This document shows, in pieces, positions 55,855 through 64,000 of a stretch of 64,000 nucleotides of DNA. The translations under genes and the position numbers were made by a program. The DNA comes from Prochlorococcus sp. scB243_495K23 (GTDB lineage: Bacteria; Cyanobacteriota; Cyanobacteriia; PCC-6307; Cyanobiaceae). The notes under the pieces were generated by a model, which ran no database searches, had not been told where the DNA came from, and saw nothing but the letters and a program-made list of their open reading frames with translations. The stretch is taken from assembly GCA_000635495.1 (NCBI GenBank), contig JFLW01000086.1:1-64000 (forward strand), given 5' to 3'. Each line of letters begins with the position of its first letter. Within the stretch, counting starts at the first letter, position 1.

Positions 55855-57885
55855 GTGATTCATCTCAATAAAGGTAAACCATTTCCTTTAGGGAGTTCTC
55901 TAACTTCACAAGGGATTAATTTTTCCTTAGTAGCCACAAATGCAGAATATGTAGAAATCTTATTGTTTGAGAAAGAGGACTCTATTTCTCCAAAAAGCAT
56001 ATTCAAATTAGATCAGACTCATAATAAAGGTCCTTACTGGCATGCGGAAATAAAAAATTTAGATGTAGGTTGTATTTATGCTTTTCGAGTGAAACAAAAA
56101 AATAATGAAATTAATAATAACTATGAAAAAAAAGTATTACTTGATCCATGTTCAAGGGGTATTACCGGATGGGGAAGTTATAAAAGAGAAAATGCATTAA
56201 AAAAGCAAGAAAATACTAACTCTTGTCTTAAAAGCGTTGTTTGCGATAGAAAATTATTTAATTTTAAGGATTATCCAAGACCGAAACATTCTTGGGAAGA
56301 AACAATTATTTATGAACTCCATATCAAAGCTTTCACTGAATCAACAGATAAAGATGAAAGTTGTTTTAAGAAATTTTTAAAAAAAATTCCATATCTCAAA
56401 GAACTGGGTATTACAACAATTGAATTACTTCCAATTTTTTGTTTTGATCCTACTGATGCCCCAAATGGTCTAAAAAATTTTTGGGGATATAGTCCAATTA
56501 ATTGGTTTACTCCGCATTTTGAATATCTTTCGAATGAATCCGCCGAAAAGAATAGAGAGGAATTTAGAGGATTTGTAGAGGAATGTCATAAAGCAGGCAT
56601 TGAAGTCATCTTAGATGTTGTATACAATCACACTTGCGAAGGTGATTCAAAAGGGCCAGCAATATCTTGGAAAGGTATAGATGAAAATCTTTATTACTTT
56701 ATTGGAAAAGATAAAAATTATCAGGACGTCTCCGGATGTGGTAATACTATTGCAGCGAACAGAGGATTAGTTAGAAAACTAATAATTGAATCTTTAAAAT
56801 GTTGGGCGAGTGAATTAGGAGTTGATGGTTTTAGATTTGATTTAGGAATTGCCCTATCAAGAGGAGAAAATCTTTCACCGCTTGATAATCCTCCAATTTT
56901 TGAAGATATAGAATGTGAACCAGAACTTATAGATATCAAGTTCATAAGTGAGCCATGGGATTGTGGGGGTTTATATAAATTAGGTGATTTCCCATCTAAA
57001 AATACTTTCACTTGGAATGGTCATTTTAGAGATGACTTGAGGAGATTTTGGAAGGGGGATAAAAATACAGCTTGGAATATGAGCGATAAAATAAAAGGGA
57101 CGCCATCTATTTATAAAGAAGATAATATTTTTCCAAAGTCGATAAATTTTATTACTTCACATGATGGCTTCACTCTAAAAGACCTAGTAACTTTCAATAG
57201 AAAACATAATTTTGCCAATAGAGAACAAAATAGAGATGGAGAAAACCATAACAATTCTTGGAATCATGGTACTGAGGGACCAACTACGAACTTATTAATC
57301 AACGATTTAAGAAAGAGACAACAAAAAAATCTTATTCTTAGTTTACTTATATCTAGAGGTGTTCCAATGATACTTATGGGAGATGAGATAGGAAGATCAC
57401 AAGGCGGTAACAATAATTCTTGGTGCCAAAACAATTTATTGGGCTGGATGAATTGGGAACATGATCAAAAAGATTTGGAATTATTAGAATATTTTAAATA
57501 CGTCATAAAAATCCGAAAAAAACTAATACATATTTTCAATCCATCATTCTTCCCTAATAATCAAACTAATGAAAATATTCCAACATATCATTGGCATGGA
57601 ACAAAGTTAGATAGTCCCGATTGGAGTAGTTGGTCTCACACAGTTGCCTTTAGCATTAACAAAGACAATAATCCGCTGGTCTGGATAGGTTTAAATGCAT
57701 ATTCAAAAAGTATCGATTTCCCCTTGCCGAAATGTAAATATAATTGGTTAAAAGTTATTGACACTAGCATGTCTGAGATTTTTGAACCCTTAACTATTAA
57801 TAAAAAATCTGTTTCAATAAAGAGTAGAAGCTCTTTACTAATCATTTCAGAAGAAGTATTTGGGGCAAAAAATAATTTATTCTAA
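55855..57885 (+). CDS. glgX: Glycogen debranching enzyme / isoamylase (GlgX type)
   Basis: GH13 enzyme hydrolysing alpha-1,6 branches of limit dextrins from glycogen. The 676 residues have an N-terminal CBM48 (about 1-100), then the catalytic barrel: LDVVYNHTCEGD, the nucleophile Asp in VDGFRFDLG, the acid Glu in ISEPWD and SHDGFTLKDL, followed by a C-terminal beta domain. GTG start at 55855, 413 bases after the previous frame. It probably serves night-time use of stored glycogen. tRNA-Gly begins 2 bases after its stop on the other strand. Confidence 0.93.
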   Translation: MIHLNKGKPFPLGSSLTSQGINFSLVATNAEYVEILLFEKEDSISPKSIFKLDQTHNKGPYWHAEIKNLDVGCIYAFRVKQKNNEINNNYEKKVLLDPCSRGITGWGSYKRENALKKQENTNSCLKSVVCDRKLFNFKDYPRPKHSWEETIIYELHIKAFTESTDKDESCFKKFLKKIPYLKELGITTIELLPIFCFDPTDAPNGLKNFWGYSPINWFTPHFEYLSNESAEKNREEFRGFVEECHKAGIEVILDVVYNHTCEGDSKGPAISWKGIDENLYYFIGKDKNYQDVSGCGNTIAANRGLVRKLIIESLKCWASELGVDGFRFDLGIALSRGENLSPLDNPPIFEDIECEPELIDIKFISEPWDCGGLYKLGDFPSKNTFTWNGHFRDDLRRFWKGDKNTAWNMSDKIKGTPSIYKEDNIFPKSINFITSHDGFTLKDLVTFNRKHNFANREQNRDGENHNNSWNHGTEGPTTNLLINDLRKRQQKNLILSLLISRGVPMILMGDEIGRSQGGNNNSWCQNNLLGWMNWEHDQKDLELLEYFKYVIKIRKKLIHIFNPSFFPNNQTNENIPTYHWHGTKLDSPDWSSWSHTVAFSINKDNNPLVWIGLNAYSKSIDFPLPKCKYNWLKVIDTSMSEIFEPLTINKKSVSIKSRSSLLIISEEVFGAKNNLF

Positions 57886-57886
57886 A

Positions 57887-57957
57887 AGCGGGCGGCGGGA
57901 ATCGAACCCGCATCTTCAGCTTGGAAGGCTGAGGTTTTACCACTAAACCACGCCCGC
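57887..57957 (-). tRNA. tRNA-Gly (anticodon TCC)
   Basis: Minus-strand cloverleaf of 71 bases: acceptor GCGGGCG/CGCCCGC, D arm TGGTTTAGTGGTAAAAC, anticodon loop CTTCCAA (anticodon TCC), T loop GGTTCGATTCC, discriminator T. CCA is not encoded. Its 3' end lies 1 base from the stop of the convergent debranching enzyme gene. Confidence 0.96.
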
Positions 57958-58018
57958 ATTAAGTAATAGATTTACCAATGCAATAATACATTATCAAACA
58001 ATAAACAAAGTAAAAAGA

Positions 58019-59416
58019 TTGGAAAATTCACACTTGAAAAAAAATATTTCTAGATCAACAACAAGATTAATGTTCTCTTACGGGCTAGGAGATGCAGGCA
58101 CAGGTTTAGTCGCGACACAATTTGGTTTTTTTCTATTCAAATTCTTTATTTCTGCTGGTTTACCAGTAATAATTGCAGGATCATTATTAATGTTAATAAA
58201 GATATGGGATGCAGTAAATGATCCGTTAATTGGATGGTTAAGTGATCGTACTAAATCAAGATGGGGACCTAGAATCCCTTGGATGGTAGCAGCATCTGTT
58301 CCTCTTGGTTTCTCTTTAGCTGCGATATGGTGGACACCCATTGGTTCAGTGCTAACCAAGACTATTTACTATGCCATAATTTCTATAATCGTAATGACCG
58401 CTTATACAAGTATTAATCTTCCTTTTGCAGCTCTTTCTACTGAAATTTCTGAAAAAACAGCTATAAGAACAAGACTAAATGCATCTAGATTTACTGGCTC
58501 AATAATCGCAGGATTAACTGGTTTAATAATTGCTGGAGTTGTATTAGGTTCCGAAGGATCTGCAAATAATGAATATTTTTTAATGGGTAAAATAAGCGGA
58601 TGTATTGCAGTTGCTGCAACATTAATTTCTTGTTGGGGATTAGCTCCATTCGCAAAAAAAGCAAGAAGGCCTTCTGGAAAAGTTGAAGCAATAACACTTC
58701 AATTCAAAAGGATCTTCAGAAATAAAAAATTTCTAAAAGTTATTACGCTCTATATTCTTCTCTGGTGCGCCTTACAATTAATGCAAACAGTAGCGTTAAT
58801 CTATGTCGAGGATGTACTTAATGTCCCAACATATATTGCGAAGTGGATCCCAATACCTTTTCAAATAAGCGCTTTAGTAGGTTTACAAATATGGACCAGA
58901 GTATCAAATAAATTGAATAGGATTTCAGCGTTAAACTATGGAGCGACTATGTGGATTATTTCATGTACAGCAGCTTTATTTTTACCTTCATTATCAAAAA
59001 TTTCAGGAGTTGGAGATGGTTTATTCCTAAATGCAAGCAACATATTTCTGTTCATTCTTTTAATTTTCATAATCTGTCTAATTGGTATTGGAGCTTCAAC
59101 CGCTTTTCTTATCCCTTGGTCACTACTTCCTGATGCAATAGACGAAGACCCAGAGAAACCAGCAGGATTATATACTGCTTGGATGGTACTTATTCAGAAG
59201 ATAGGTATTGCGTTTAGTGTTCAATTATTAGGATTTTTATTGTATTTATCAGGTTATCAATCATGCTTTGTTGATAAAGATGGTCTAAATATTATTGAAC
59301 AATGCTACTCAGCACAATTAACTATTAGATTATGTATTGGTTTTATTCCTTCAATATTGGTAATAATTGGTCTTTTAATCATGAGAAAATGGGATCGAAA
59401 ATTAATTACAAACTAA
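58019..59416 (+). CDS. GPH-family sugar:cation symporter (MelB-like MFS)
   Basis: A 465-residue protein with about 12 transmembrane segments. The N-terminal YGLGDAGTGLVATQFGFFLF, KIWDAVNDPLIGWLSDRTKSRWGPRIPWM (GPH signature, with the cation-site Asp and sugar-site Arg region) and PFAALSTEISEKTAIRTRLN identify the glycoside-pentoside-hexuronide:cation symporter group. Substrate unknown; the debranching enzyme upstream is suggestive but tRNA-Gly lies between. A TTG at 58019 is the start; no closer ATG exists. Confidence 0.85.
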   Translation: MENSHLKKNISRSTTRLMFSYGLGDAGTGLVATQFGFFLFKFFISAGLPVIIAGSLLMLIKIWDAVNDPLIGWLSDRTKSRWGPRIPWMVAASVPLGFSLAAIWWTPIGSVLTKTIYYAIISIIVMTAYTSINLPFAALSTEISEKTAIRTRLNASRFTGSIIAGLTGLIIAGVVLGSEGSANNEYFLMGKISGCIAVAATLISCWGLAPFAKKARRPSGKVEAITLQFKRIFRNKKFLKVITLYILLWCALQLMQTVALIYVEDVLNVPTYIAKWIPIPFQISALVGLQIWTRVSNKLNRISALNYGATMWIISCTAALFLPSLSKISGVGDGLFLNASNIFLFILLIFIICLIGIGASTAFLIPWSLLPDAIDEDPEKPAGLYTAWMVLIQKIGIAFSVQLLGFLLYLSGYQSCFVDKDGLNIIEQCYSAQLTIRLCIGFIPSILVIIGLLIMRKWDRKLITN

Positions 59417-59425
59417 TATAAAGAT

Positions 59426-60181
59426 ATGTATTACCTTAATTTTTTCAAAAGACTTCTAAGCAGCCTAGTCATTGGCGGGCAAGCAATTAATTTTATCTTT
59501 AAGGGTAAAATTTCCAAAAATGATCTCTTTGACCAACTTATGGAATCAGGTCCTGGCAGTTTATTAATTGTATTAATTACAGGAATTGCCGCAGGTACAG
59601 TTTTTAATATTCAGGTTGCATCACAACTCACAAGTATGGGGGTTTCAAGTGAAATTGGAGGTTTATTAGCAGTAGGCATGGCAAGAGAAATGGCTCCTCT
59701 TCTAACTGCTACTTTAATGACTGGAAAGGTTGCCACTGCCTATGCTGCTCAACTGGGTACTATGAAAGTCACAGAACAAATTGAGGCAATAACAATGTTA
59801 AGGACCGAACCAGTCCAATATTTGGTAGTCCCAAGGTTACTATCGATGGTAATAATGTCTCCGATACAGTGTCTTTTGTTTTTATCAGTAGCTTTATGGA
59901 GTGGACAAATTTGGAGCACAATTTTTTATAAAGTTCCTCCAATAGTTTTTTGGACATCTGTAAGATCAGGTAATGTGAGCTTAACCAGTGCAGACTTAAC
60001 TTCAATGTTAATAAAATCTGTAGTGTTCGGATTACTTATTTCAATCATTGCTTGTGGATATGGACTTACAACCAAAGGAGGTCCAAAAGAAGTTGGAACA
60101 AGTACAACAGGTGCAGTTGTAATGACTCTCGTTACTGTATCTTTAATGGATGTATTACTAACGCAAATTTTATTTGGATGA
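59426..60181 (+). CDS. MlaE-type ABC transporter permease (Ycf63 family)
   Basis: A 251-residue permease of the MlaE family, implicated in lipid trafficking between envelope membranes. Five to six hydrophobic segments, with the family core ESGPGSLLIVLITGIAAGTVF, VGMAREMAPLLTATLMTGKVATAYAAQLGTMKVTEQIEAI and a late GPKEVGTSTTGAVVMTLV. ATG at 59426, 9 bases after the symporter gene. The partner ATPase and MCE protein are not in the window. It is the lead gene of a DUF3119-DUF3086-plsY run. Confidence 0.85.
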   Translation: MYYLNFFKRLLSSLVIGGQAINFIFKGKISKNDLFDQLMESGPGSLLIVLITGIAAGTVFNIQVASQLTSMGVSSEIGGLLAVGMAREMAPLLTATLMTGKVATAYAAQLGTMKVTEQIEAITMLRTEPVQYLVVPRLLSMVIMSPIQCLLFLSVALWSGQIWSTIFYKVPPIVFWTSVRSGNVSLTSADLTSMLIKSVVFGLLISIIACGYGLTTKGGPKEVGTSTTGAVVMTLVTVSLMDVLLTQILFG

Positions 60182-60185
60182 TTCT

Positions 60186-60590
60186 ATGTTTAATACTAAA
60201 TCAAAAAAAGAGGAACCAGTAATAATATCTCCTTCATTTCAGTTGCCAATCATTCTAATAGTTTTAAGTTTTATGCTTTTGTTTTTGAATATTGGTTCTT
60301 TGCCAACAATAGTTTCTGCTTCTTTTAGTTTTTTTTTATTACTTCAGTCATTCACCTTAAGAATAAAAATAACAAATGATGATTTTATCGTTTTACAATT
60401 AGGGAAAGAGATTAGAACTTTTCCATTCAAGAACTGGATATCATGGAAATTCTTTTTCCCAATAATCCCAGGTATTTTTTATTTTAGAGAAAAGTCCAGT
60501 CCTCATTTATTGCCAATTTTATTTAATCCAAAGCAATTAAAAGATGAGCTCATAAAAAAAGTTGACTCCCTTGAAATTAAAAATTCTTAA
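60186..60590 (+). CDS. DUF3119 family membrane protein
   Basis: A 134-residue protein from the ATG at 60186 with two adjacent hydrophobic segments (about 17-36 and 40-57) and a C-terminal soluble PH-like stretch (LGKEIRTFPFKNWISWKFFFP). A TTG at 60174 would overlap the upstream stop by 8 bases; the ATG leaves 4 bases, which I prefer. Matches the cyanobacterial and plastid DUF3119 family as recalled; role unknown. Proximity to the MlaE permease hints at membrane lipid or envelope work. Confidence 0.7.
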   Translation: MFNTKSKKEEPVIISPSFQLPIILIVLSFMLLFLNIGSLPTIVSASFSFFLLLQSFTLRIKITNDDFIVLQLGKEIRTFPFKNWISWKFFFPIIPGIFYFREKSSPHLLPILFNPKQLKDELIKKVDSLEIKNS

Positions 60591-60625
60591 AATTCAAACT
60601 TTGCCTAATCATCAAAATTACCTAA

Positions 60626-61636
60626 ATGACCAATACAGAAATTTCCGACAATAATCCTGAAAAGGAATTAAAAATAGATAAGTCCATTTTAGATGATAAA
60701 ACAAAACAAATTAGTAAAAAAAATACAACTCAAAATAAAAAAATTACACCGAAAAACGATAAATCAACTAAATCTTTTGATGAAATTTCTAATGAAATTT
60801 TTAGAGATCTCTTTTCAAAAAAAGACTCTCTAGTTAAAGAAATAAAAGAGTTAGAAACAAAAAAAAATGAAATAGAAAAAGATATTGAGTCTAATTTTAA
60901 AGGACAGTCAGATAATATTGCTAAAAGAGTTAAAGGCTTTCAGGAGTACTTAACTGGAGCTTTGCAGAATCTTTCACAAAACGTAGAGGGACTTGAATTA
61001 GTTTCTCAACCAATAATCGTGAAGCCCTCTCCCCTTGATGAGAAAAAGCAAGACAATAGCACAAATAATGTAGTTAATGTTCCTGCTCTTTCCGAGACAT
61101 TTAAGCCAGATAAAGAGATTATAAAAAGTTGCTTTACAAGTTTCACAGAACAACCCGACTTTTATGCAGAACCTTGGAAATTAAGACGGAGTCTTGATTC
61201 CTCAGATATAGAAATTATGGATGATTGGTTCTTTAACATGGGCGGAAGAGGTTCTCTTGAAAGTAGAGGATCTCGACAAAAAAATGCCTTGTTATCAGCT
61301 GGCTTAATATCTATTCTTGGCGAATTATATGGAGATCAATTTCAGACTCTTATTTTAGCTTCACAGCCAGAACGATTAGGTGAATGGAGAAGAATTCTTC
61401 AAGATTCACTTGGTCTAACAAGGGATGACTTTGGACCTAATAGTGGGATTGTTCTGTTTGAAAGGCCTGAAGGTGTCATCGAAAGAGCTGATAGATTAGA
61501 AGCCAATGAAGAATTGCCATTTATTATCATTGATGCAGCAGAAACTTCCGTTGAAATTCCAATACTTCAATTCCCATTATGGGTTGCATTTGCTGGTTCA
61601 GATAATGAAATTTACGATGATCTTGAACTAAACTAA
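60626..61636 (+). CDS. DUF3086 family protein, unknown function
   Basis: A 336-residue soluble protein. The first 50 residues are a charged, Lys/Asp/Thr-rich linker; then a coiled coil (about 60-95, [19 protein letters not shown]), a short linker and a globular C-terminal half (about 165-336) with [22 protein letters not shown] and [18 protein letters not shown]. This fits the cyanobacterial DUF3086 family. ATG at 60626; plsY starts 5 bases after it. Confidence 0.75.
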   Translation: MTNTEISDNNPEKELKIDKSILDDKTKQISKKNTTQNKKITPKNDKSTKSFDEISNEIFRDLFSKKDSLVKEIKELETKKNEIEKDIESNFKGQSDNIAKRVKGFQEYLTGALQNLSQNVEGLELVSQPIIVKPSPLDEKKQDNSTNNVVNVPALSETFKPDKEIIKSCFTSFTEQPDFYAEPWKLRRSLDSSDIEIMDDWFFNMGGRGSLESRGSRQKNALLSAGLISILGELYGDQFQTLILASQPERLGEWRRILQDSLGLTRDDFGPNSGIVLFERPEGVIERADRLEANEELPFIIIDAAETSVEIPILQFPLWVAFAGSDNEIYDDLELN

Positions 61637-61641
61637 GATTT

Positions 61642-62235
61642 ATGAATATCTTAATAATTTTTACAAGTTATCTTTTAGGATCACTTCCCACAGGTTTTTT
61701 AATTGGAAAATATCTCAAAAATATAGATCTAAGAACTATGGGTTCTGGATCTACAGGTGCTACAAATGTCTTAAGAAATGTTGGGAAATGGCCAGCACTT
61801 TTTGTATTTATCATTGACGTTGGGAAAGGACTAATAGCAGTAAAAATTGCTCAAAATTATACAGATCAAGGCTTAATAGAGGTAATAGCAGGAATATCCG
61901 CTATATCAGGACATATTTGGCCAATATGGCTTGGAGGTAAAGGAGGGAAAGCTGTTGCTACGGGATTAGGTATGTTTTTAGCTCTTTCTTGGAAAGTTGG
62001 ACTCGCATCTCTTGGCATTTTTTTAATAGTCCTAACAAAAACTAAATTTGTTTCTTTATCCAGTATTTCAGCTGCAATCTTACTTCCTATTTTTATGTTT
62101 ATTTACCTAAGTGAATTTATGCACTCATACTTTTTTATAAGTTTAATTGTGGCAGTATTAGTAATCTGGAAACATAGAACAAACATAACAAGATTGCTTA
62201 AAGGAGAAGAATCCAAAATTAATCAGAATCAATAG
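61642..62235 (+). CDS. plsY: Glycerol-3-phosphate acyltransferase PlsY
   Basis: Membrane enzyme acylating glycerol-3-phosphate at the sn-1 position with acyl-phosphate, first step of phospholipid synthesis. The 197 residues have five hydrophobic segments and the family motifs [12 protein letters not shown] (about 33-44), [16 protein letters not shown] and the C-terminal [16 protein letters not shown] at 61642. The stop region overlaps the convergent pyrF by 17 bases. Together with the MlaE-type permease it forms a lipid-related run. Confidence 0.93.
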   Translation: MNILIIFTSYLLGSLPTGFLIGKYLKNIDLRTMGSGSTGATNVLRNVGKWPALFVFIIDVGKGLIAVKIAQNYTDQGLIEVIAGISAISGHIWPIWLGGKGGKAVATGLGMFLALSWKVGLASLGIFLIVLTKTKFVSLSSISAAILLPIFMFIYLSEFMHSYFFISLIVAVLVIWKHRTNITRLLKGEESKINQNQ

Positions 62236-62950
62236 ATTTAAATATTTCTATTAGAGCTTTATTAGGGTCTATAGCTTTTGAAATTGATCTGCCAATGACT
62301 AACTTAGAAGCGCCATTATCTATAGCTTCATGGGGAGTCATAATTCTATTTTGATCATCTTTATTGTCAATATTTAATCTGATACCTGGTGTAATAAGTT
62401 CAAAATTATGTTTATAAATAGATCTCAACTTATTTACCTCCCAAGGGGAACAAACACATCCATCTAGTCCGGCATCAAAAGACAACTTTGCAAGTCTTAA
62501 TACATTTTCTTCAATTGAATTATTTCTATCAAGATCAGTTTGAAAATCTTTAAGAGAAAAGCTTGTTAAAACTGTTATTCCTACAACCAATGGAGGTTTC
62601 ACACTGACTGAGGTGGCTCCTTCTAAAGATGCTTTTTTCGAATCCTTAAGAGCTTTTAAGCCTGCTGAAGCATGAATAGAAATTATATCAACCCCTAATT
62701 TTGAAGTTTGGAAACATGCTGCACGCATGGTATTTGGAATATCATGAAATTTTAAGTCTAAAAAAATTTTTTTATTTAAACCTTTTAATATTTCAATAAT
62801 TCTTGGTCCTTCCCTAACAAAAAGCTCTAAACCAACTTTCACCCACTTAATGTTAGGACATTTTTCCAAAAGTAATTTTGCTTGACTGACATCTAATCCA
62901 TCAATTGCCAATATTATTTTATCTTCCGAATTAAATCTGTTATTCATCAA
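62219..62950 (-). CDS. pyrF: Orotidine 5'-phosphate decarboxylase
   Basis: Final step of UMP synthesis. The 243-residue TIM barrel has the catalytic cluster [23 protein letters not shown] at the N-terminus, TPGIRLN and KLVIGRSI near the C-terminus for phosphate binding. ATG at 62950. It starts 3 bases after the tyrS stop, so the two genes are one unit; a pyrimidine gene behind a tRNA synthetase is a common picocyanobacterial order. Confidence 0.95.
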   Translation of the reverse strand: MMNNRFNSEDKIILAIDGLDVSQAKLLLEKCPNIKWVKVGLELFVREGPRIIEILKGLNKKIFLDLKFHDIPNTMRAACFQTSKLGVDIISIHASAGLKALKDSKKASLEGATSVSVKPPLVVGITVLTSFSLKDFQTDLDRNNSIEENVLRLAKLSFDAGLDGCVCSPWEVNKLRSIYKHNFELITPGIRLNIDNKDDQNRIMTPHEAIDNGASKLVIGRSISKAIDPNKALIEIFKSIDSD

Positions 62951-62953
62951 TTT

Positions 62954-64000
62954 TCAGTTTGCAAACCTATTAATTATTTTTTTTCCAATTTGCAAAATTT
63001 TTCCTTCCAAATCATTTTTTGAATTAAAAACTAAATCAGGATTTATTACTTTTTGACTATCAATTTTTACACCCCCACCTTTAATAGATCTTTTGGATTC
63101 GCTGCTAGATTTGAAAAGTTTTAGAGCACTTAATAAGTAGAAAAACTTTACTGGAAAAACTACTTCTTTTAAAGAAATCTCTGGAATTTCTCCTACTTTT
63201 TCTTTGTGTCCAAGGAATAATTTTTCGCAGTTTGATTGCGCCTTTAATGCTTCTTCGTCCCCATGGAATAAAGTAGTAACTTCTAAAGCCATTTTTCTCT
63301 GTAATTCACGAGGATTTGAGTTTTCCAGTAACCCTAAATCTAATTCAGTAAGTAATTCAAAATAGGTGGGTATTATATTATCGGGTACTTTTTCTAATTT
63401 TGAATACATTGAAAGAGGATCTTCAGTCAAACCGACTGTATTAAATTCAGATTTACTCATCTTCTTAATTCCATCTAAACCTGTCAAAATTGGTAGCAGA
63501 ACACCAAATTGAGGGTCTTGTTTAAAATGCCTTTGAAGGTCCCTTCCTATTGCAATATTAAATTTCTGATCTGTGCCTCCAAGCTCAATATCTGATTGAA
63601 CAACTACCGAATCGTAACCTTGTAATAGTGGATATAAGAATTCATGCAAAGCAATTGGGACTTGCGAGGTGTACCTTTTATTAAATTCCTCCTTAGCTAA
63701 CATTTGACTAACTGTTGCACTCCCCATTAATTCAATTATCGAATTAAGATTCAATCCTTTTAACCATTCACTGTTATATCTAATTTCTATTCTATCTTTT
63801 GAATCAAAATCTAAAATAGATTCATTGGCTGGCTTTCCCATCCCTAGTTGGGTTAAGTATGTTTTGGAATTATCCTTAACTTGTTTTTCCGATAACTGAA
63901 CTCTTGTTTTGTTTTTTCCGGTTGGATCTCCAATTTGAGCAGTAAAATCCCCAATAATTAAAACTGCAATATGTCCATTATCTTGGAATGCCCTAAGTTT
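62954..64000 (-). CDS. tyrS: Tyrosyl-tRNA synthetase (N-terminus beyond the window)
   Basis: Class I synthetase charging tRNA-Tyr. The frame runs from the stop at 62954 through the window end; 348 codons are inside. The catalytic domain is seen from [20 protein letters not shown] onward, with [25 protein letters not shown] and the KMSKS signature (KKMSKSEFN). A C-terminal S4-like RNA-binding domain follows (IKGGGVKID). The first part, including the HIGH-type motif, lies outside. The apparent ATG at 63841 is internal. Confidence 0.95.
   Translation of the reverse strand, partial: KLRAFQDNGHIAVLIIGDFTAQIGDPTGKNKTRVQLSEKQVKDNSKTYLTQLGMGKPANESILDFDSKDRIEIRYNSEWLKGLNLNSIIELMGSATVSQMLAKEEFNKRYTSQVPIALHEFLYPLLQGYDSVVVQSDIELGGTDQKFNIAIGRDLQRHFKQDPQFGVLLPILTGLDGIKKMSKSEFNTVGLTEDPLSMYSKLEKVPDNIIPTYFELLTELDLGLLENSNPRELQRKMALEVTTLFHGDEEALKAQSNCEKLFLGHKEKVGEIPEISLKEVVFPVKFFYLLSALKLFKSSSESKRSIKGGGVKIDSQKVINPDLVFNSKNDLEGKILQIGKKIINRFAN

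Noticed and set aside
63841-63841. ATG taken as the tyrS start
   Set aside because: Conserved TyrRS sequence continues upstream of it to the window end.
1-64000. Search for prophage, IS elements, toxin-antitoxin, restriction or other defence genes
   Set aside because: No transposase, integrase, methylase-restriction pair or CRISPR-like array is recognisable; composition is uniform.

Overview
The window reads as core chromosome of a marine picocyanobacterium, almost certainly a high-light-adapted Prochlorococcus. The evidence is the very AT-rich sequence, extremely short gaps between genes, frequent TTG and GTG starts, and cyanobacterium-restricted families (Ftn2/ZipN, ClpR, DUF3086, DUF3119, DUF3122, DUF3611). 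A nickel superoxide dismutase module and a high-light-inducible (HLIP) protein point the same way. The genus and ecotype call is an inference from gene content; no strain is claimed. I see no prophage, insertion sequence, CRISPR array or obvious foreign island.

Layout. 1-8362, mostly minus strand: lexA (5' end of the gene only), argF, ftsH, ribD, a DUF3122 protein, a small conserved protein, then cobL on the plus strand, nadK and pheS. 8419-12486: surE, DUF3611, ribF, a ThiD2-ThiE fusion, thiS and two very small ORFs. 12491-22177, mostly minus: larB/cpmA, a TIGR03792-like protein, a TrmD-IspF fusion ORF, era, a BI-1 membrane protein, phoH, rpsP, ffh and ftn2. 22291-28692: pdhA, a group 2 sigma factor, nnr, mnmA and lnt. 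28779-30934: an FKBP isomerase followed by the nickel module sodN, sodX and a Ni-transporter-like gene. 30990-41404: trpC, lpdA, a SpoU methyltransferase, murA, a pair of overlapping mini-ORFs, tRNA-Leu with argD directly behind it, folC, a GlcD-like oxidase and a CodA-like amidohydrolase. 41534-46697: tRNA-His, miaB, then ddl, a small membrane protein, ftsQ and ftsZ, and the SRP RNA. 46746-53394: panB, hemW, a PIN-TRAM protein, clpR-clpP, ilvC and cbiB. 53440-55232: a cluster of very small proteins (HLIP, three membrane proteins, one secreted Cys-rich protein) and HU. 55855-64000: a glycogen debranching enzyme, tRNA-Gly, a sugar:cation symporter, an MlaE-type permease with DUF3119 and DUF3086, plsY, pyrF and tyrS (cut by the window end).

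How the genes work together. Several short operons make functional sense: ddl-orf-ftsQ-ftsZ for wall synthesis and division; clpR-clpP for a mixed-subunit protease; sodN-sodX plus a convergent metal permease for Ni-SOD maturation; thiE-thiS for thiamine; and trpC-lpdA-spoU as a housekeeping cluster. SRP components (ffh and SRP RNA) are both present but about 27 kb apart.

Most notable observations: an in-frame TrmD-IspF fusion ORF; two genes (sodX and the SpoU methyltransferase) whose conserved N-termini extend upstream of any ATG, GTG or TTG; two overlapping mini-ORFs coupled by ATGA; argD starting 5 nt after a tRNA; LexA-box-like repeats in front of lexA; a near-palindrome in front of ftsH; 18-bp repeats in ffh; and pervasive overlap of convergent gene ends. 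No clearly new multi-gene system is visible; the best candidates for undescribed biology are the small-protein loci.
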